From Acidobacteriota bacterium (GTDB taxonomy: Bacteria > Acidobacteriota > Terriglobia > Acidiferrales > UBA7541), in NCBI GenBank assembly GCA_021324935.1, contig JAJPIE010000032.1, positions 1 through 61,220 of the forward strand: a stretch of DNA of 61,220 bases, given 5' to 3'. The notes beneath the pieces were generated by a model, which was not told the DNA's origin, ran no database searches, and saw nothing but the letters and a program-made list of their open reading frames with translations. Both the position numbers and the translations under genes were made by a program. How positions within the stretch are numbered: position 1 is the first letter of the stretch; each line of letters starts with the position of its first letter. This document shows, in pieces, positions 27,874 through 39,157 of the stretch.

Positions 27874-28587
27874 ATGCGTGTCTTTCGCGGCGTCCTCGCT
27901 GCCTTCCTCTCTCTCTCCCTCGGTGGTTTTCTTGTTCCGGTGCGGGCCGGCGGCAAGCCGCTGGGCCTGCTCATGCTGGCCTATAATGCGCGGCTGAATA
28001 CGTCGGAGGCCTTCGCGGGTCTATCCGTTTTTGCGGGCGAAGAAATGTCCACCGACGCGGAAGGCAAGGCCATGGTGCGCATTGGCGGCAGCGTGGCGAC
28101 CCTCGGCGGCGACACCAGCTTGACGTTGCAGGCCAAAGGCGAAGGCGCGCACCTGGATCTGCTGGCTGGATCGGTTTACGTCACTTCGTCGCGCGAGAAT
28201 CCTCTGGAGGTACACGCGGAAGACGCGATGGTGCGAACTCACGGGCAGCAGGATGTGCAGATGCGCGTGCTGATGTATGGGCCGAAGGTGTTGCAGGTCA
28301 CCGCGCGCGGCGGCAATCTCGATTTCTCATATCACGGTGAGTTTCGCGTGCTGCCCGCGGGGCAGACTTATCGCATCTATCTCGAATCGTCCGCGGCACC
28401 GGAAGAGCAGGGTCCGGCCGGAGCGGGTTCCGGAAGCGCGGCCGGTTCCGCGCAGACGGGAGGAATGTCGATGGGAACGAAAGTGGCGTACTTCATTCTC
28501 GCGGGCGCGGGGGCCGGTGTGGCCGCCTGGGGCATCAACGACGTGATTCAATCGAATGCTGGCATCGAGAGCCCCGCGAAGCCGTAG
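27874..28587 (+). CDS. FecR-like secreted/membrane protein
   Basis: A 237-residue protein with a signal peptide (MRVFRGVLAAFLSLSLGGFL). Residues about 40-165 form a beta-rich domain with AGEEMSTDAEGKAMVRIG, LDLLAGSVYVTS and VLPAGQTYRIYL, as in FecR-type ligand-binding domains. A Gly/Ser/Ala-rich linker follows (about 175-195), then a C-terminal hydrophobic helix (KVAYFILAGAGAGVAAWGI), so it may be membrane-tethered. No sigma factor gene is adjacent, unlike classical fecIR. An AGGAGG-like SD precedes the ATG. Confidence 0.65.
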   Translation: MRVFRGVLAAFLSLSLGGFLVPVRAGGKPLGLLMLAYNARLNTSEAFAGLSVFAGEEMSTDAEGKAMVRIGGSVATLGGDTSLTLQAKGEGAHLDLLAGSVYVTSSRENPLEVHAEDAMVRTHGQQDVQMRVLMYGPKVLQVTARGGNLDFSYHGEFRVLPAGQTYRIYLESSAAPEEQGPAGAGSGSAAGSAQTGGMSMGTKVAYFILAGAGAGVAAWGINDVIQSNAGIESPAKP

Positions 28588-28669
28588 GAAGAAGCTGCGA
28601 AATGAGGATGTAACGAAGTAAAGAATTTGTAGCGGCCGCCCGGCTGCCGCTTTCGCGCGTCCACAGCCC

Positions 28670-29710
28670 CTACCGTTTGTGGGAATGCGTGAATTTCTTC
28701 AGTTGTTCGAGTTTTTCGTGGGCTTTTCCGGAGGTGACGGCGCGGCGGGCCAGTTCCGCCCCACCGCGGAAATCTTCCGCAACGCCGGTAACCACGAGCG
28801 CGGCCGCGGCGTTGACAATTACGATGTCCAGCCGCGGGCCGGTTTTTCCATGAAATAATTCGCAAATCATCCGTGCATTTTCTTCCGGAGTTCCGCCGGC
28901 GAGCGCCGCTAGCGGCGCGTAGGGCACGCCGAAGGCCTCCGGCGTGATCGTAAAGCGGTGCACCTGCCCGCCGCGGACTTCCGCGATCCGCGTTTCCCCG
29001 GAGAGCGAGATTTCGTCAAGGCCGCCCGCGCCGTGGATCACCAGGGCGTGCTTGGTTCCGAGTTCAGCGAGCGTCGCGGCGACGGGGTCCAGCACGTCAG
29101 CGGAGAAAACGCCAAGCACTTGCGCTTCGGCACCCGCGGGATTGGTCAAGGGGCCGAGCAGATTGAACACCGTGCGACCTTTGATCTGCTTGCGTGCGGG
29201 GCCCGCATGGCGCGCGGCGGCGTGCGCGACTGGCGCGAACAAAAACCCCAGGCCAATTTCGCGCACGGCGCGTCCCGCCGCCAGCATCGGTAAATCAATA
29301 TGCACGCCGAGCGCCTCGAGTACATCCGCTGATCCGCTGCGCGAACTCACGGCGCGATTCCCGTGCTTCGCAACGCGCGCGCCCGCCGCCGAGGCGACAA
29401 TCGCCGACGCCGTCGAAATATTAAACGTGCCGCTCAGGTCGCCGCCGGTGCCGCAGGTGTCCACAAGCGGCGCGGGCCGCTCTTCGCCGGCTTCAAACAC
29501 CGGCGCCGCATGTTTCCGCATCACCCGGGCAAACCCAGTGAGTTCCTCGACGCTGATGGGCCGCTGATTCAACGCCACCAGCATGCGCACAATGTCTGGC
29601 GTCTCCACGCGCCCGGAGAGCAATTCTTCCATGAACGCTTCCGCCTCCGCGCGCTTCAGGACCTGCCCCGTTTCTGCCTTCTGCATCAAAGACTCAGTCG
29701 CGTTGTTCAT
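28670..29710 (-). CDS. trpD: Anthranilate phosphoribosyltransferase
   Basis: Second tryptophan-pathway step: anthranilate plus PRPP. 346 residues from MNNATESLMQKAE. Motifs: CGTGGDLSGTFNIST (PRPP loop), KHGNRAVSSRSGSADVLEALG, FLFAPVAHAA and FNLLGPLTNPAG. It is on the strand opposite trpEG and converges on the FecR-like gene, so it is not in one transcript with them. The next gene, sucC, is divergent, so a promoter must lie in 29711-29869. Confidence 0.95.
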   Translation of the reverse strand: MNNATESLMQKAETGQVLKRAEAEAFMEELLSGRVETPDIVRMLVALNQRPISVEELTGFARVMRKHAAPVFEAGEERPAPLVDTCGTGGDLSGTFNISTASAIVASAAGARVAKHGNRAVSSRSGSADVLEALGVHIDLPMLAAGRAVREIGLGFLFAPVAHAAARHAGPARKQIKGRTVFNLLGPLTNPAGAEAQVLGVFSADVLDPVAATLAELGTKHALVIHGAGGLDEISLSGETRIAEVRGGQVHRFTITPEAFGVPYAPLAALAGGTPEENARMICELFHGKTGPRLDIVIVNAAAALVVTGVAEDFRGGAELARRAVTSGKAHEKLEQLKKFTHSHKR

Positions 29711-29869
29711 GAAGTTGCCTGGAGCCCATCGTCTTGCTCGAGGTAAGCGTCTCAAGTAAACTTAGCTGTTTGCGAAGCCACAAATTCTAACATCGGTGCA
29801 CGGTCCCATCGTCGCACAGGATGTCGGTTCCGGTCGAACCGGCGCCGCCCAAAAAAAGGCAGATCACAA

Positions 29870-31039
29870 ATGAAGATTCACGAATACCAAGCCAAAGCCA
29901 TCCTTGCGCGTTATGGCGTCACCACGCCGCGCGGCGAGGTGGCTTTTACGAAGGAAGAGGCACGGGAAGCGGCGCAGCGGCTGAAGTCGCCGGTAGTCGT
30001 CGTGAAGGCGCAGATTCACGCCGGAGGCCGCGGCAAAGCGGGCGGCGTGAAGCTGGCGCGTTCTGCCGACGAAGCCGCCGAACACGCTTCGAATATTCTG
30101 GGTATGACGCTGGTGACGCCGCAGACCGGACCGCAGGGCCGCGTGGTGCGCCGCCTGCTGGTTGAGGAGGGGCTGGACATCAAGCGCGAACTCTACTTGG
30201 GCCTTCTCGTGGATCGCGAAACCGGGCGGCCCGTGTTCATGGCCAGCGCTTCTGGCGGCATGGAAATCGAGGAAGTCGCCAAGACGAATCCCGGCGCGAT
30301 TCTGCGCGAGCCGATTCATCCGGCCGTGGGCTTGCAGCCCTATCAGGCGCGAAAAATCGCATTCGGCCTGGGGCTTTCGGGAGAATTGGCCGCGGTGGCC
30401 ACGCCATTTTTGCAGGCGCTCTATCGCGCATTCCTCGATACCGATGCTTCGCTGGTGGAAATCAACCCGTGCGTGGTCACTGGCGACGGCAAGCTGGTGG
30501 CCCTGGACGCAAAAATGACCTTTGACGACAACGGCCTCTTCCGCCATAAAGACCTGCGTGAGTTGCGCGACCTCGACGAAGAAGATCCCCTCGAAGTCGA
30601 AGCTTCGAAGTACGGCCTGAACTACATCAAGCTGGACGGCACCGTGGCTTGCATGGTGAACGGCGCGGGGCTGGCGATGGCCACCATGGACATTATCAAG
30701 TACGCCGGCGGCTCTCCAGCCAACTTCCTCGACGTGGGTGGCGGCGCTTCGGCCGAGCAGGTGAAAAACGCGTTTCGCATCCTGCTGAGCGATCCCGAGG
30801 TGCGCGCAGTGTTCATTAATATTTTCGGCGGAATTTTGCGCTGCGACGTGCTGGCAACAGGCGTCGTGGCCGCCGCCAAGGATCTACAAGTAAAAATTCC
30901 AGTGGTTGTGCGCATGGAAGGAACCAACGTGGAGCGCGGACAACAAATATTGCGGGAGAGCGGCTTGAATTTCACCATCGCGGACGGCATGAAGGACGGA
31001 GCGCAAAAGGTGGTGGCGCTGGCGGGAGGTGCTCGATGA
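29870..31039 (+). CDS. sucC: Succinyl-CoA synthetase subunit beta
   Basis: TCA-cycle enzyme, 389 residues ([17 protein letters not shown]). The ATP-grasp domain shows [19 protein letters not shown]; metal-binding residues lie in [20 protein letters not shown]. The C-terminal CoA-ligase part contains [20 protein letters not shown] and [10 protein letters not shown]. Its stop overlaps sucD by ATGA. Confidence 0.96.
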   Translation: MKIHEYQAKAILARYGVTTPRGEVAFTKEEAREAAQRLKSPVVVVKAQIHAGGRGKAGGVKLARSADEAAEHASNILGMTLVTPQTGPQGRVVRRLLVEEGLDIKRELYLGLLVDRETGRPVFMASASGGMEIEEVAKTNPGAILREPIHPAVGLQPYQARKIAFGLGLSGELAAVATPFLQALYRAFLDTDASLVEINPCVVTGDGKLVALDAKMTFDDNGLFRHKDLRELRDLDEEDPLEVEASKYGLNYIKLDGTVACMVNGAGLAMATMDIIKYAGGSPANFLDVGGGASAEQVKNAFRILLSDPEVRAVFINIFGGILRCDVLATGVVAAAKDLQVKIPVVVRMEGTNVERGQQILRESGLNFTIADGMKDGAQKVVALAGGAR

Positions 31040-31905
31040 GCGTACTGGTGAATGAAAAAACCAGAGTCCTGGTGCAAGGCTTTACAGGCCGCGAAGGTAC
31101 CTTTCATGCGCAGCAGATGATCGAATATGGCACGAACGTAGTCGGTGGCGTCACGCCCGGCAAAGGTGGCACAAAACACCTCGAGCGACCCGTATTCAAT
31201 ACCGTTGCGGAGGCGGTGAAAGCCACCGGCGCAGATGCTTCGGTGATCTTCGTGCCGCCGCCGTACGCCGCCGACGCGATTCTGGAAGCCATTGACGCTC
31301 AACTGCCGCTGACAGTTTGCATCACCGAAGGCATCCCGGTGCTGGACATGGTGCGCGTGGGCGAAGTGCTGGGCAAATCCAAAACGCGCCTGATCGGCCC
31401 CAACTGCCCGGGCATCATTTCGCCGGGAAAGTGCAAGATCGGCATCATGCCGGGACGCATCCACAAGCAGGGAAATGTCGGCGTGGTCAGCCGCAGCGGC
31501 ACGCTGACGTATGAAGCCGTGCATCAGTTGACCGAGTTAGGCATCGGCCAATCCACCTGCATCGGCATTGGCGGGGACCCGATTATCGGCACCACGCATC
31601 TCGACTCCATGAAACTCTTCAACGACGATCCCGACACGCACGCGATCATCCTGATCGGTGAAATCGGTGGCAATGCCGAAGAGCGCGCCGCGGAATGGAT
31701 CAAGGTGCACGTGAAGAAGCCGGTGGTCGGTTTCATCGCCGGGCAAACCGCGCCTCCAGGGCGCCGCATGGGGCACGCCGGCGCCATCATCAGCGGCGGC
31801 CAGGGCACCGCGAAGGACAAGTACGCCGCAATGAACGCCGCGGGGATTCAGACTGTGGAAACGCCCGCGGATTTGGGAAGCACAGTTGCTGCGGCGTTGA
31901 AGTAG
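31036..31905 (+). CDS. sucD: Succinyl-CoA synthetase subunit alpha
   Basis: A 289-residue CoA-binding subunit coupled to suc[16 protein letters not shown] is the CoA-binding start, [13 protein letters not shown] and SRSGTLTYE are ligase motifs, and the phosphorylated active-site His lies in [11 protein letters not shown]. Together with sucC it interconverts succinyl-CoA and succinate with nucleoside triphosphate. The downstream ndk fits nucleotide exchange with this reaction. Confidence 0.96.
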   Translation: MSVLVNEKTRVLVQGFTGREGTFHAQQMIEYGTNVVGGVTPGKGGTKHLERPVFNTVAEAVKATGADASVIFVPPPYAADAILEAIDAQLPLTVCITEGIPVLDMVRVGEVLGKSKTRLIGPNCPGIISPGKCKIGIMPGRIHKQGNVGVVSRSGTLTYEAVHQLTELGIGQSTCIGIGGDPIIGTTHLDSMKLFNDDPDTHAIILIGEIGGNAEERAAEWIKVHVKKPVVGFIAGQTAPPGRRMGHAGAIISGGQGTAKDKYAAMNAAGIQTVETPADLGSTVAAALK

Positions 31906-31922
31906 GCCTTTACGTTGAAGGG

Positions 31923-31940
31923 GCTGGCATATAAGCCAGC
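31923..31940 (+). terminator. Hairpin between sucD and ndk
   Basis: GCTGGC (31923-31928) pairs with GCCAGC (31935-31940) around ATATAA, followed by ACTACATTTT. The U-tract is weak, so it may be an attenuating or processing hairpin rather than a full terminator. Confidence 0.35.
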
Positions 31941-31979
31941 ACTACATTTTGTCTCTACCTTATTTCTCAGGAGATTGTT

Positions 31980-32399
31980 GTGGCAATCGAACGTACATTT
32001 GCAATCATCAAGCCGGACGCGGTAAGCCGCGGGCAGCAGGGCGAGATTCTCGCGCGCATCCACAAAGCGGGATTCAAAATCGTGGCCATCCGGTCGATGC
32101 ACCTCACCAAGGAAGAGGCCGGCGGCTTCTACGCCGTGCACCGGGAGCGGCCATTTTTCGGTGAACTCACAGATTTCATGAGCTCCGGCAAAATCTTCGC
32201 CATGGTGCTGGAAGCGGAGAACGCCATTTCCAAATGGCGCGACACCATGGGCGCCACCGATCCGAAAAAAGCCGCGCCCGGCACGATTCGCCACGACCTG
32301 GGCACCAACATCGGCAACAACTGCGTGCACGGTTCGGACGCTCCGGAAACCGCCGCTTTCGAGATCGGCTATTTCTTCGCCGGCCTCGAGCTTATCTAG
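31980..32399 (+). CDS. ndk: Nucleoside diphosphate kinase
   Basis: A 139-residue kinase transferring gamma-phosphate between nucleotides. It starts at GTG 31980 with AGGAG 6 nt upstream (31969-31973). ERTFAIIKPDAVSRG opens the fold, and the phospho-acceptor His is in NCVHGSDAPETA. Family length is normal. It follows sucCD, an arrangement often seen and functionally sensible. Confidence 0.95.
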   Translation: MAIERTFAIIKPDAVSRGQQGEILARIHKAGFKIVAIRSMHLTKEEAGGFYAVHRERPFFGELTDFMSSGKIFAMVLEAENAISKWRDTMGATDPKKAAPGTIRHDLGTNIGNNCVHGSDAPETAAFEIGYFFAGLELI

Positions 32400-32441
32400 C
32401 CGGCTTCGGAATCGTCCACGCGTGGGTTAAACTGCGTGAAC

Positions 32442-32675
32442 ATGGATCCGCTGCGCGAACTCGGCAAAACCTTGTTGCTGCTGGCGGCTCTTCTTGCGCT
32501 GGTGGGCGCCTTTTTTTATTTTGGCGGCAGGCTGCCCTTCCGCCTCGGCCGCTTGCCGGGCGACATCGTCCACAAAGGCGAGCACACCACCTTTTATTTT
32601 CCTCTCACCACCTGCATTCTGATCAGCGTCGGCCTCAGCGCGCTCTTCTTGCTGCTGTCGCGCTTCCGTCGCTAG
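32442..32675 (+). CDS. DUF2905 small membrane protein
   Basis: A 77-residue protein with two transmembrane helices (LLLLAALLALVGAFFYFGG and FPLTTCILISVGLSALFLLL) separated by a loop with LPGDIVHKGEHTTFYFP, the conserved DUF2905 signature. Role unknown. A GTG two codons earlier (32436) is an alternative start. Confidence 0.8.
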   Translation: MDPLRELGKTLLLLAALLALVGAFFYFGGRLPFRLGRLPGDIVHKGEHTTFYFPLTTCILISVGLSALFLLLSRFRR

Positions 32676-32712
32676 CGGTTGCAGGGGCCACGGGACCTGT
32701 TAAAGTACACCA

Positions 32713-34092
32713 GTGAATTCTTCGAATACCCAACTGACGTTCAATTTGCAGCCGGAGCGGCGGATTTACACCGTCAGCGACCTGACGGCGCGCATCCGCG
32801 AACTGCTGGCCAAGAATTTCACGGACGTGACCGTGCAGGGCGAAATTTCCAATTGCCGCGCGGCTTCCTCGGGACATTATTACTTCACCTTGAAGGACGA
32901 ACGGGCGCAGGTGCGCTGCGTGCTCTTCAAGCAACAGCAACGCGGCATGAAGTTTCTTCCGGAAGACGGGCTGAAAGTGACCGTGCGGGGTTCCGTCAGC
33001 GTCTATGAGGCGCGCGGCGAGTATCAGATTTATGTGGAGTCGATCGAGCCGGCCGGGCGCGGCGCGCTGCAACTGGCCTTTGAACAATTGAAGAAGCGCT
33101 TGGAGGCCGAGGGGCTATTTGATGCGGGGCGCAAAAAGCCGCTGCCACTGCTGCCGCGGCGGATCGGGCTGATCACCTCGCCCAAGGGCGCCGCCGTGCG
33201 CGACGTGGTGCGCATCCTCAAGCGCCGGTTTTCCAACCTGCACCTGACGCTCTATCCCGTGCGCGTACAGGGCGAAGGCTCGGCGCCGGAAATCGTGGCG
33301 GCCTTGGAATATTTCAGCAAGCAGCGCCTGGTGGATGTGATTCTACTCGTACGCGGCGGCGGGTCGCTCGAGGATTTGTGGTCCTTCAACGAGGAGATTG
33401 TCGCCCGGGCCATCGCGGCTTCCGAAATTCCCGTGATTTCCGGTGTTGGGCACGAGACCGATTTCACGATTGCGGATTTTGTGGCGGACGTGCGCGCTTC
33501 CACGCCTTCGGCGGCGGCGGAGGTGGTCGTTCAGACGCGGCGGGAATTCGACAAGCACGTCTTCGACTTGCGCGCGCGGCTCGGGGGTTCGCTGCGCTAC
33601 AAATTGCTTGAATTATCGCGCCGGGTGCACGCGCTCGCCGGCCGCCGTGGCTTCCGGCGCCCGCTGGACCTGCTGCGGCAGCAGCGGCAGCGCGCAGATG
33701 AACTCACCGCGCGGCTGGCCATGGGATTGCGCTCGCGGCTGGAAAACTCGCGCAAAAGGTTGCACACGGCCCGCTTGCGCGTGGCCCAGTTCGATTTTCG
33801 CGCGAAGATCGGCTTGCTGCGTTTGCGGCTCCACAAGGTTTCCCAGGAATTGGCTGCTCGCGAGGAGCGCGTGTTGCGGCTGAAGCGCGAGCGCTGGGAG
33901 CGCCTCTCTCTGCAATTGCACGAGCGCAGCCCGCTGAAAGTCCTCGAACGCGGCTACGCCATCGCCACCGACGCCGCCGGCAAGGTCGTCACCGACGCCG
34001 CCCAAGTCCAGATCGGCGATCCCGTCACCATCCAGCTCCACCGCGGCCGGCTATCTGCCGATGTTCGAAATAAGACAGCAAAGGAAGGTTAG
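32713..34092 (+). CDS. xseA: Exodeoxyribonuclease VII large subunit
   Basis: A 459-residue nuclease subunit starting at GTG 32713. The N-terminal OB-fold includes YTVSDLTARIRELL, VQGEISNCR and GHYYFTLKDE. The catalytic domain includes RRIGLITSPKGAAVRDV, VRGGGSLEDLWSFNEE and SGVGHETDFTIADFVADVRA. A long Arg-rich coiled-coil region follows, then RSPLKVLERGYAI-like SPLKVLERGYAIA. The small subunit xseB is not found nearby. Confidence 0.93.
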   Translation: MNSSNTQLTFNLQPERRIYTVSDLTARIRELLAKNFTDVTVQGEISNCRAASSGHYYFTLKDERAQVRCVLFKQQQRGMKFLPEDGLKVTVRGSVSVYEARGEYQIYVESIEPAGRGALQLAFEQLKKRLEAEGLFDAGRKKPLPLLPRRIGLITSPKGAAVRDVVRILKRRFSNLHLTLYPVRVQGEGSAPEIVAALEYFSKQRLVDVILLVRGGGSLEDLWSFNEEIVARAIAASEIPVISGVGHETDFTIADFVADVRASTPSAAAEVVVQTRREFDKHVFDLRARLGGSLRYKLLELSRRVHALAGRRGFRRPLDLLRQQRQRADELTARLAMGLRSRLENSRKRLHTARLRVAQFDFRAKIGLLRLRLHKVSQELAAREERVLRLKRERWERLSLQLHERSPLKVLERGYAIATDAAGKVVTDAAQVQIGDPVTIQLHRGRLSADVRNKTAKEG

Positions 34093-34098
34093 CCCACC

Positions 34099-34518
34099 AT
34101 GAAGTCAACTTCTCTTGGTCCGTTCCGATTAGTCAAGTGGTGTACGCAATGGCAGGAAAAGAAGGAATGGGAAAATGTACCGGTGGGGCTCTGAGGAATA
34201 TACGCACTGCTCAAGAAGAATGGGCCAGACTGCCTCGATGTTGTTTACGTTGGAATGGCTGCATCCGGCACAGGTATCAAACGGCGATTGCGCAACCATG
34301 CACGCTCCAGGAGGAAAGGTGGTAAGTGGACCCATTTTTCTTTCTTCGTGGTCTGGGAAAACATTCGCAACGATGAGATCCGCGAATTAGAAATTCTCCT
34401 GCAAGAAATTTACAGGAAAGCTCGATTTGCAAATTCCCTAGCCAAACAGAAGGCAAGCAAGAAGATCAAGGCTATTAGACTTCAGAGGTCTAAAGAATGG
34501 CCCGGGTCCAAAGTTTAG
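34099..34518 (+). pseudogene. GIY-YIG nuclease-family gene with an in-frame TGA
   Basis: One frame of 140 codons from ATG 34099 reads MKSTSLGPFRLVKWCTQWQ, then VPVGL, TGA (34192-34194, codon 32), then GIYALLKKNG and VVYVGMAASGTGIKRRLRNH, a clear GIY-YIG start with its Arg-bearing helix. It ends LQRSKEWPGSKV. The TGA sits directly before the GIY motif where relatives probably have Arg or Lys, so a CGA-to-TGA change is the simplest cause. The downstream open piece alone (from 34255) lacks both GIY and YIG strands and should be inactive. Confidence 0.65.
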
Positions 34519-34531
34519 GTGGGTTACTTCG

Positions 34532-36340
<1,809 letters not shown>

Positions 36341-36530
36341 TCGTGTCCGTTACCGCCAGGAATTTTCCTGAGGGTGATCCTGAGTGCTTGACGGCGGGCG
36401 CGCAAGCGTGCCGCGTAAACATCTAGTTTGCCATAAGTGGCGGCATGCGTCAGCCTGCCGGTGGGCGATAGACTTGTGCACTGGACCAAAGCGGCGGAAT
36501 CTAATACAACGCTAGCCGAGAGCGTCGAAC

Positions 36531-36932
36531 ATGGCGGAGCTGACGGTTCTTTACGATGGGGCGTGCAGCTTGTGCCGCGCAAGCGTGGCGCGCGTGCGCG
36601 GCTTGGACGCGCGCGGCCGCATCGAGTTCCTTAATGTGCGCGACCCCGCTGTGCAAGCGCGGTTTCCCCAAATCGACCCCGAAGTGGCGTTGCGCTGGAT
36701 GCAGGCTGTGGACGCGCAAGGCCGCATATCGAGCGGCGCGGTCGCCTGGGCGCGCATGGGCTTGCTGCTTCCCGGTTGGAGGCTGTTGGCCCGGCTCCTG
36801 CTGCTTCCCGGCGGGCGCTGGATTGCGGCGCGAATTTATGGCTGGGTAGCACGCAACCGCTATCGCTGGAACCGCGAAGCCTGCGCCGATGGCACCTGCT
36901 CGCTGCATCTCCCCGGGAATTCTCCCCAGTGA
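36531..36932 (+). CDS. DCC-family (DUF393) thiol-disulfide oxidoreductase-like protein
   Basis: A 133-residue protein starting MAELTVLYDGACSLCRASV, with the family's DxxCxxC motif (YDGACSLC). RIEFLNVRD and a C-terminal RYRWNREACADGTCSLH complete the domain. DCC proteins are thioredoxin-like in prediction and are often encoded beside HTTM/LMF membrane proteins, as here (next gene starts 113 bp downstream). Likely partner in a membrane redox process; the substrate is unknown. Confidence 0.8.
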   Translation: MAELTVLYDGACSLCRASVARVRGLDARGRIEFLNVRDPAVQARFPQIDPEVALRWMQAVDAQGRISSGAVAWARMGLLLPGWRLLARLLLLPGGRWIAARIYGWVARNRYRWNREACADGTCSLHLPGNSPQ

Positions 36933-36998
36933 CGCGGCGAGCAATGGCAGTGCCGTTCTGGGCCGTGTTCCCCGGCCGTACCCTTTGAGCTGCGCGGG

Positions 36999-37016
36999 CA
37001 AGAGTGCCTGTGCCAC
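36999..37016 (-). repeat. Dispersed short repeat, copy 2
   Basis: The minus strand reads GTGGCACAGGCACTCTTG, one mismatch from copy 1 at 13540-13557. It lies in the gap between the DCC gene and the LMF-like gene, 30 bp before the ATG. Confidence 0.55.
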
Positions 37017-37045
37017 GCGTGCCACCCGCGCTATCATCGTGCCCG

Positions 37046-38749
37046 ATGAACTCCTGGAAGCCGCGATTTTTGCGCTGGTTTGCTGGGCCGGGGCCCGCGG
37101 GTCCTCCGGGCTATCTCTTGCCGCGATGGCTCTTTCTGCGCGCTCTTGGCGTCATCTATTTCTCTGCGTTTTACTCGCTGGCGTTTCAGATTCGCGGCTT
37201 GCTCGGGCCGGAGGAATTGCTGCCCGCCCGGATATATTTGGAACAGGTCGCGCAAATGCTCGGCTTCGCGCGCTACTGGTTTGCGCCCACGCTACTGTGG
37301 CTTGATTCAAGCGATCGTGCGCTGGTGGCGCTTTGCTGGATCGGCATGGCCGCCTCCGTGTTGCTGGTGCTGAATTTATGGCCGCGCGGCATGCTGCTCA
37401 TCTGTTTCGTGATGTTCCTGTCGTTCGTCTCGGCGGCGCAGGATTTTTCCGGCTATCAGTCGGACGGGATGCTCCTCGCAGCCAGCTTTGTCGGTTTCTT
37501 TTTCGCTCCCGGCGGCCTGCGTCCGCGGTGGGCAGCGAAAACGCCTCCGTCGCGCGCCAGCTTGTGGCTGCTGCGCATGCTCTGGTTCTCGATCTATTTC
37601 GAATCCGGCATCGCGAAATATTTTGGCGGAGATCCTTCGTGGCGCGACCTGACCGCCATGGACCAGTATTATCAAAACGGCCCGTTGCCGACTTGGATTG
37701 GCTGGTACGCACAGCAGCTTCCACACGGCTTCCACGCATTCACGGCGTTGCTCACTCTTGCCGTGGAATTGGCGCTCGTCTGGATGGTCTTTCTGCCGCG
37801 GCGATTCCGCATCACGTGTTTTTTGGTTGTCACGGCGCTGCAAATCGGAATCATCCTCACGGCGAATTACGCCTTTTTGAATTACCTCGTGCTTTCGCTG
37901 GGCTTCTTGCTGCTCGACGATCGATTTCTGGTGAAGTTCCTTCCGGCAGGCTGGGGAAGCGCGGTCCGCGAAAATCTGCAAGCGATGCCGCAACCGGAGC
38001 CCCAGGAACCTCTCGTCGAATTGGATCCGCATTCGCTCTCGCCCGCGGATTTGCCTCTGGAAGAAATCGCTGCTGCACCGGAAGAGGAGTCCAGCGCAGT
38101 TCCGGAGTGGAAACTTGCGCTCCGTGACGTTTCCTCCGCCGCTGCCCTATGGTTAAGCGGCTTTTTCTTGACGTGGCTTTTCTGTGCAAGCGGTTTTCAA
38201 ATTCTGGCGCATGTTTTCCCCGGCATTCCGCTGCCGGAAAAACCGGTTGCCCTGCTCGAGCCTTTTCGCATTGCGGACAGTTATGGCTTGTTTGGGCGCA
38301 TGACGTGGAAACGCTACGAAATCGAATTTAAGGGCTCCAACGACGGCCTGCACTGGACGCCCTATCCCTTCCGCAACAAGCCTCAGGACACCGCCGCCGC
38401 GCCGCGCATTTACGCTCCCTATCAGCCGCGTTTTGACTGGAATCTGTGGTTCGCTTCGCTCGATACGTGGCGCGACAATCCCTGGGTTTTGCGCGCTGAA
38501 GAACTCCTTTTGCTCAACGATCGCGACGTCCTGGCCCTTTTCGCCGCGAATCCCTTTCCCCAGTCCCCGCCGAAGCAGGTGCGCGCCGTGCTTTGGCGGT
38601 ATTGGTTCACGGATCTGGCCTCGAAACACGCCACCCGCCAATGGTGGCGCCGCAAATACCTCGGCCTGTATGCGCCGGCGATTGAGCGCGGTGCGGACGG
38701 TAAATTCGTCGTCGAGGCGTGGCCCGATGCGCTGCCGCCTCCGCCATAA
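37046..38749 (+). CDS. Lipase maturation factor-like / HTTM-type membrane protein
   Basis: A 567-residue protein with many transmembrane segments in residues about 30-310, starting MNSWKPRFLRWF. Features of the LMF1/HTTM group: SAQDFSGYQSDGMLL-like AAQDFSGYQSDG, RMLWFSIYFESGIAKYFGGD and WRDLTAMDQYYQNGPLPTW. The C-terminal half (about 385-567) is soluble with FRIADSYGLFGRM, RYEIEFKGSNDG and RLDxxLWFASL-like DWNLWFASL. In vertebrates LMF1 aids lipase folding; the bacterial role is unknown. ATG 37046 is favoured because the longer frame runs through the dispersed repeat. Confidence 0.8.
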   Translation: MNSWKPRFLRWFAGPGPAGPPGYLLPRWLFLRALGVIYFSAFYSLAFQIRGLLGPEELLPARIYLEQVAQMLGFARYWFAPTLLWLDSSDRALVALCWIGMAASVLLVLNLWPRGMLLICFVMFLSFVSAAQDFSGYQSDGMLLAASFVGFFFAPGGLRPRWAAKTPPSRASLWLLRMLWFSIYFESGIAKYFGGDPSWRDLTAMDQYYQNGPLPTWIGWYAQQLPHGFHAFTALLTLAVELALVWMVFLPRRFRITCFLVVTALQIGIILTANYAFLNYLVLSLGFLLLDDRFLVKFLPAGWGSAVRENLQAMPQPEPQEPLVELDPHSLSPADLPLEEIAAAPEEESSAVPEWKLALRDVSSAAALWLSGFFLTWLFCASGFQILAHVFPGIPLPEKPVALLEPFRIADSYGLFGRMTWKRYEIEFKGSNDGLHWTPYPFRNKPQDTAAAPRIYAPYQPRFDWNLWFASLDTWRDNPWVLRAEELLLLNDRDVLALFAANPFPQSPPKQVRAVLWRYWFTDLASKHATRQWWRRKYLGLYAPAIERGADGKFVVEAWPDALPPPP

Positions 38750-38760
38750 ACCGCGTATTT

Positions 38761-39087
38761 TTACTTTTTGTTCAGCGCTTGAATCTGCTGGACCAGCGTG
38801 TCGATCTCTTCGGCCGTAAGCTTCCCAGTGAATTTTGGCATGTGCCCTTTGCCATTGGTGATGATGCCGCGCAGGTCGTCGGTGGAAGCCGCGGCCGTTT
38901 TGGCGTTGGCCAGCGACGGCCCGCCAAACGTGCGGCCCTCCGCGGTCTTTCCGTGGCATTTCGCGCAATTTTTGCCGTAAACGGGATTCGCCGTCAGGCT
39001 GCCGTCCACAGGCGCCTTTTGTGCGTATGCGATTGTAAAGCAGCTCAGCAGAGCGACTAGCGATAGGGGAAGCAGGGCAGTCTTCAA
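38761..39087 (-). CDS. Monoheme c-type cytochrome
   Basis: A 108-residue periplasmic protein with a signal peptide (MKTALLPLSLVALLSCF, cleavage after AYA). Single heme site CAKCH at about residue 41. The axial Met is probably in GKGHMPKFTGKL. LTAEEIDTLVQQIQAL is the C-terminal helix of class I cytochromes. Likely an electron shuttle; no oxidase or other partner is adjacent. It converges on the LMF-like gene with 11 bp between stops. Confidence 0.9.
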   Translation of the reverse strand: MKTALLPLSLVALLSCFTIAYAQKAPVDGSLTANPVYGKNCAKCHGKTAEGRTFGGPSLANAKTAAASTDDLRGIITNGKGHMPKFTGKLTAEEIDTLVQQIQALNKK

Positions 39088-39157
39088 GGTAGCCTCGCAA
39101 AAATAGTGAGTTCCCGTTGGTAGATGCCGCCGCGTACCAAAGGGTTCCCTGCGGTGC

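Noticed and set aside
34192..34194. Selenocysteine at the TGA of the GIY-YIG gene
   Set aside because: The position is not a redox or metal-binding cysteine in the family, and there is no chemical reason for Sec there.
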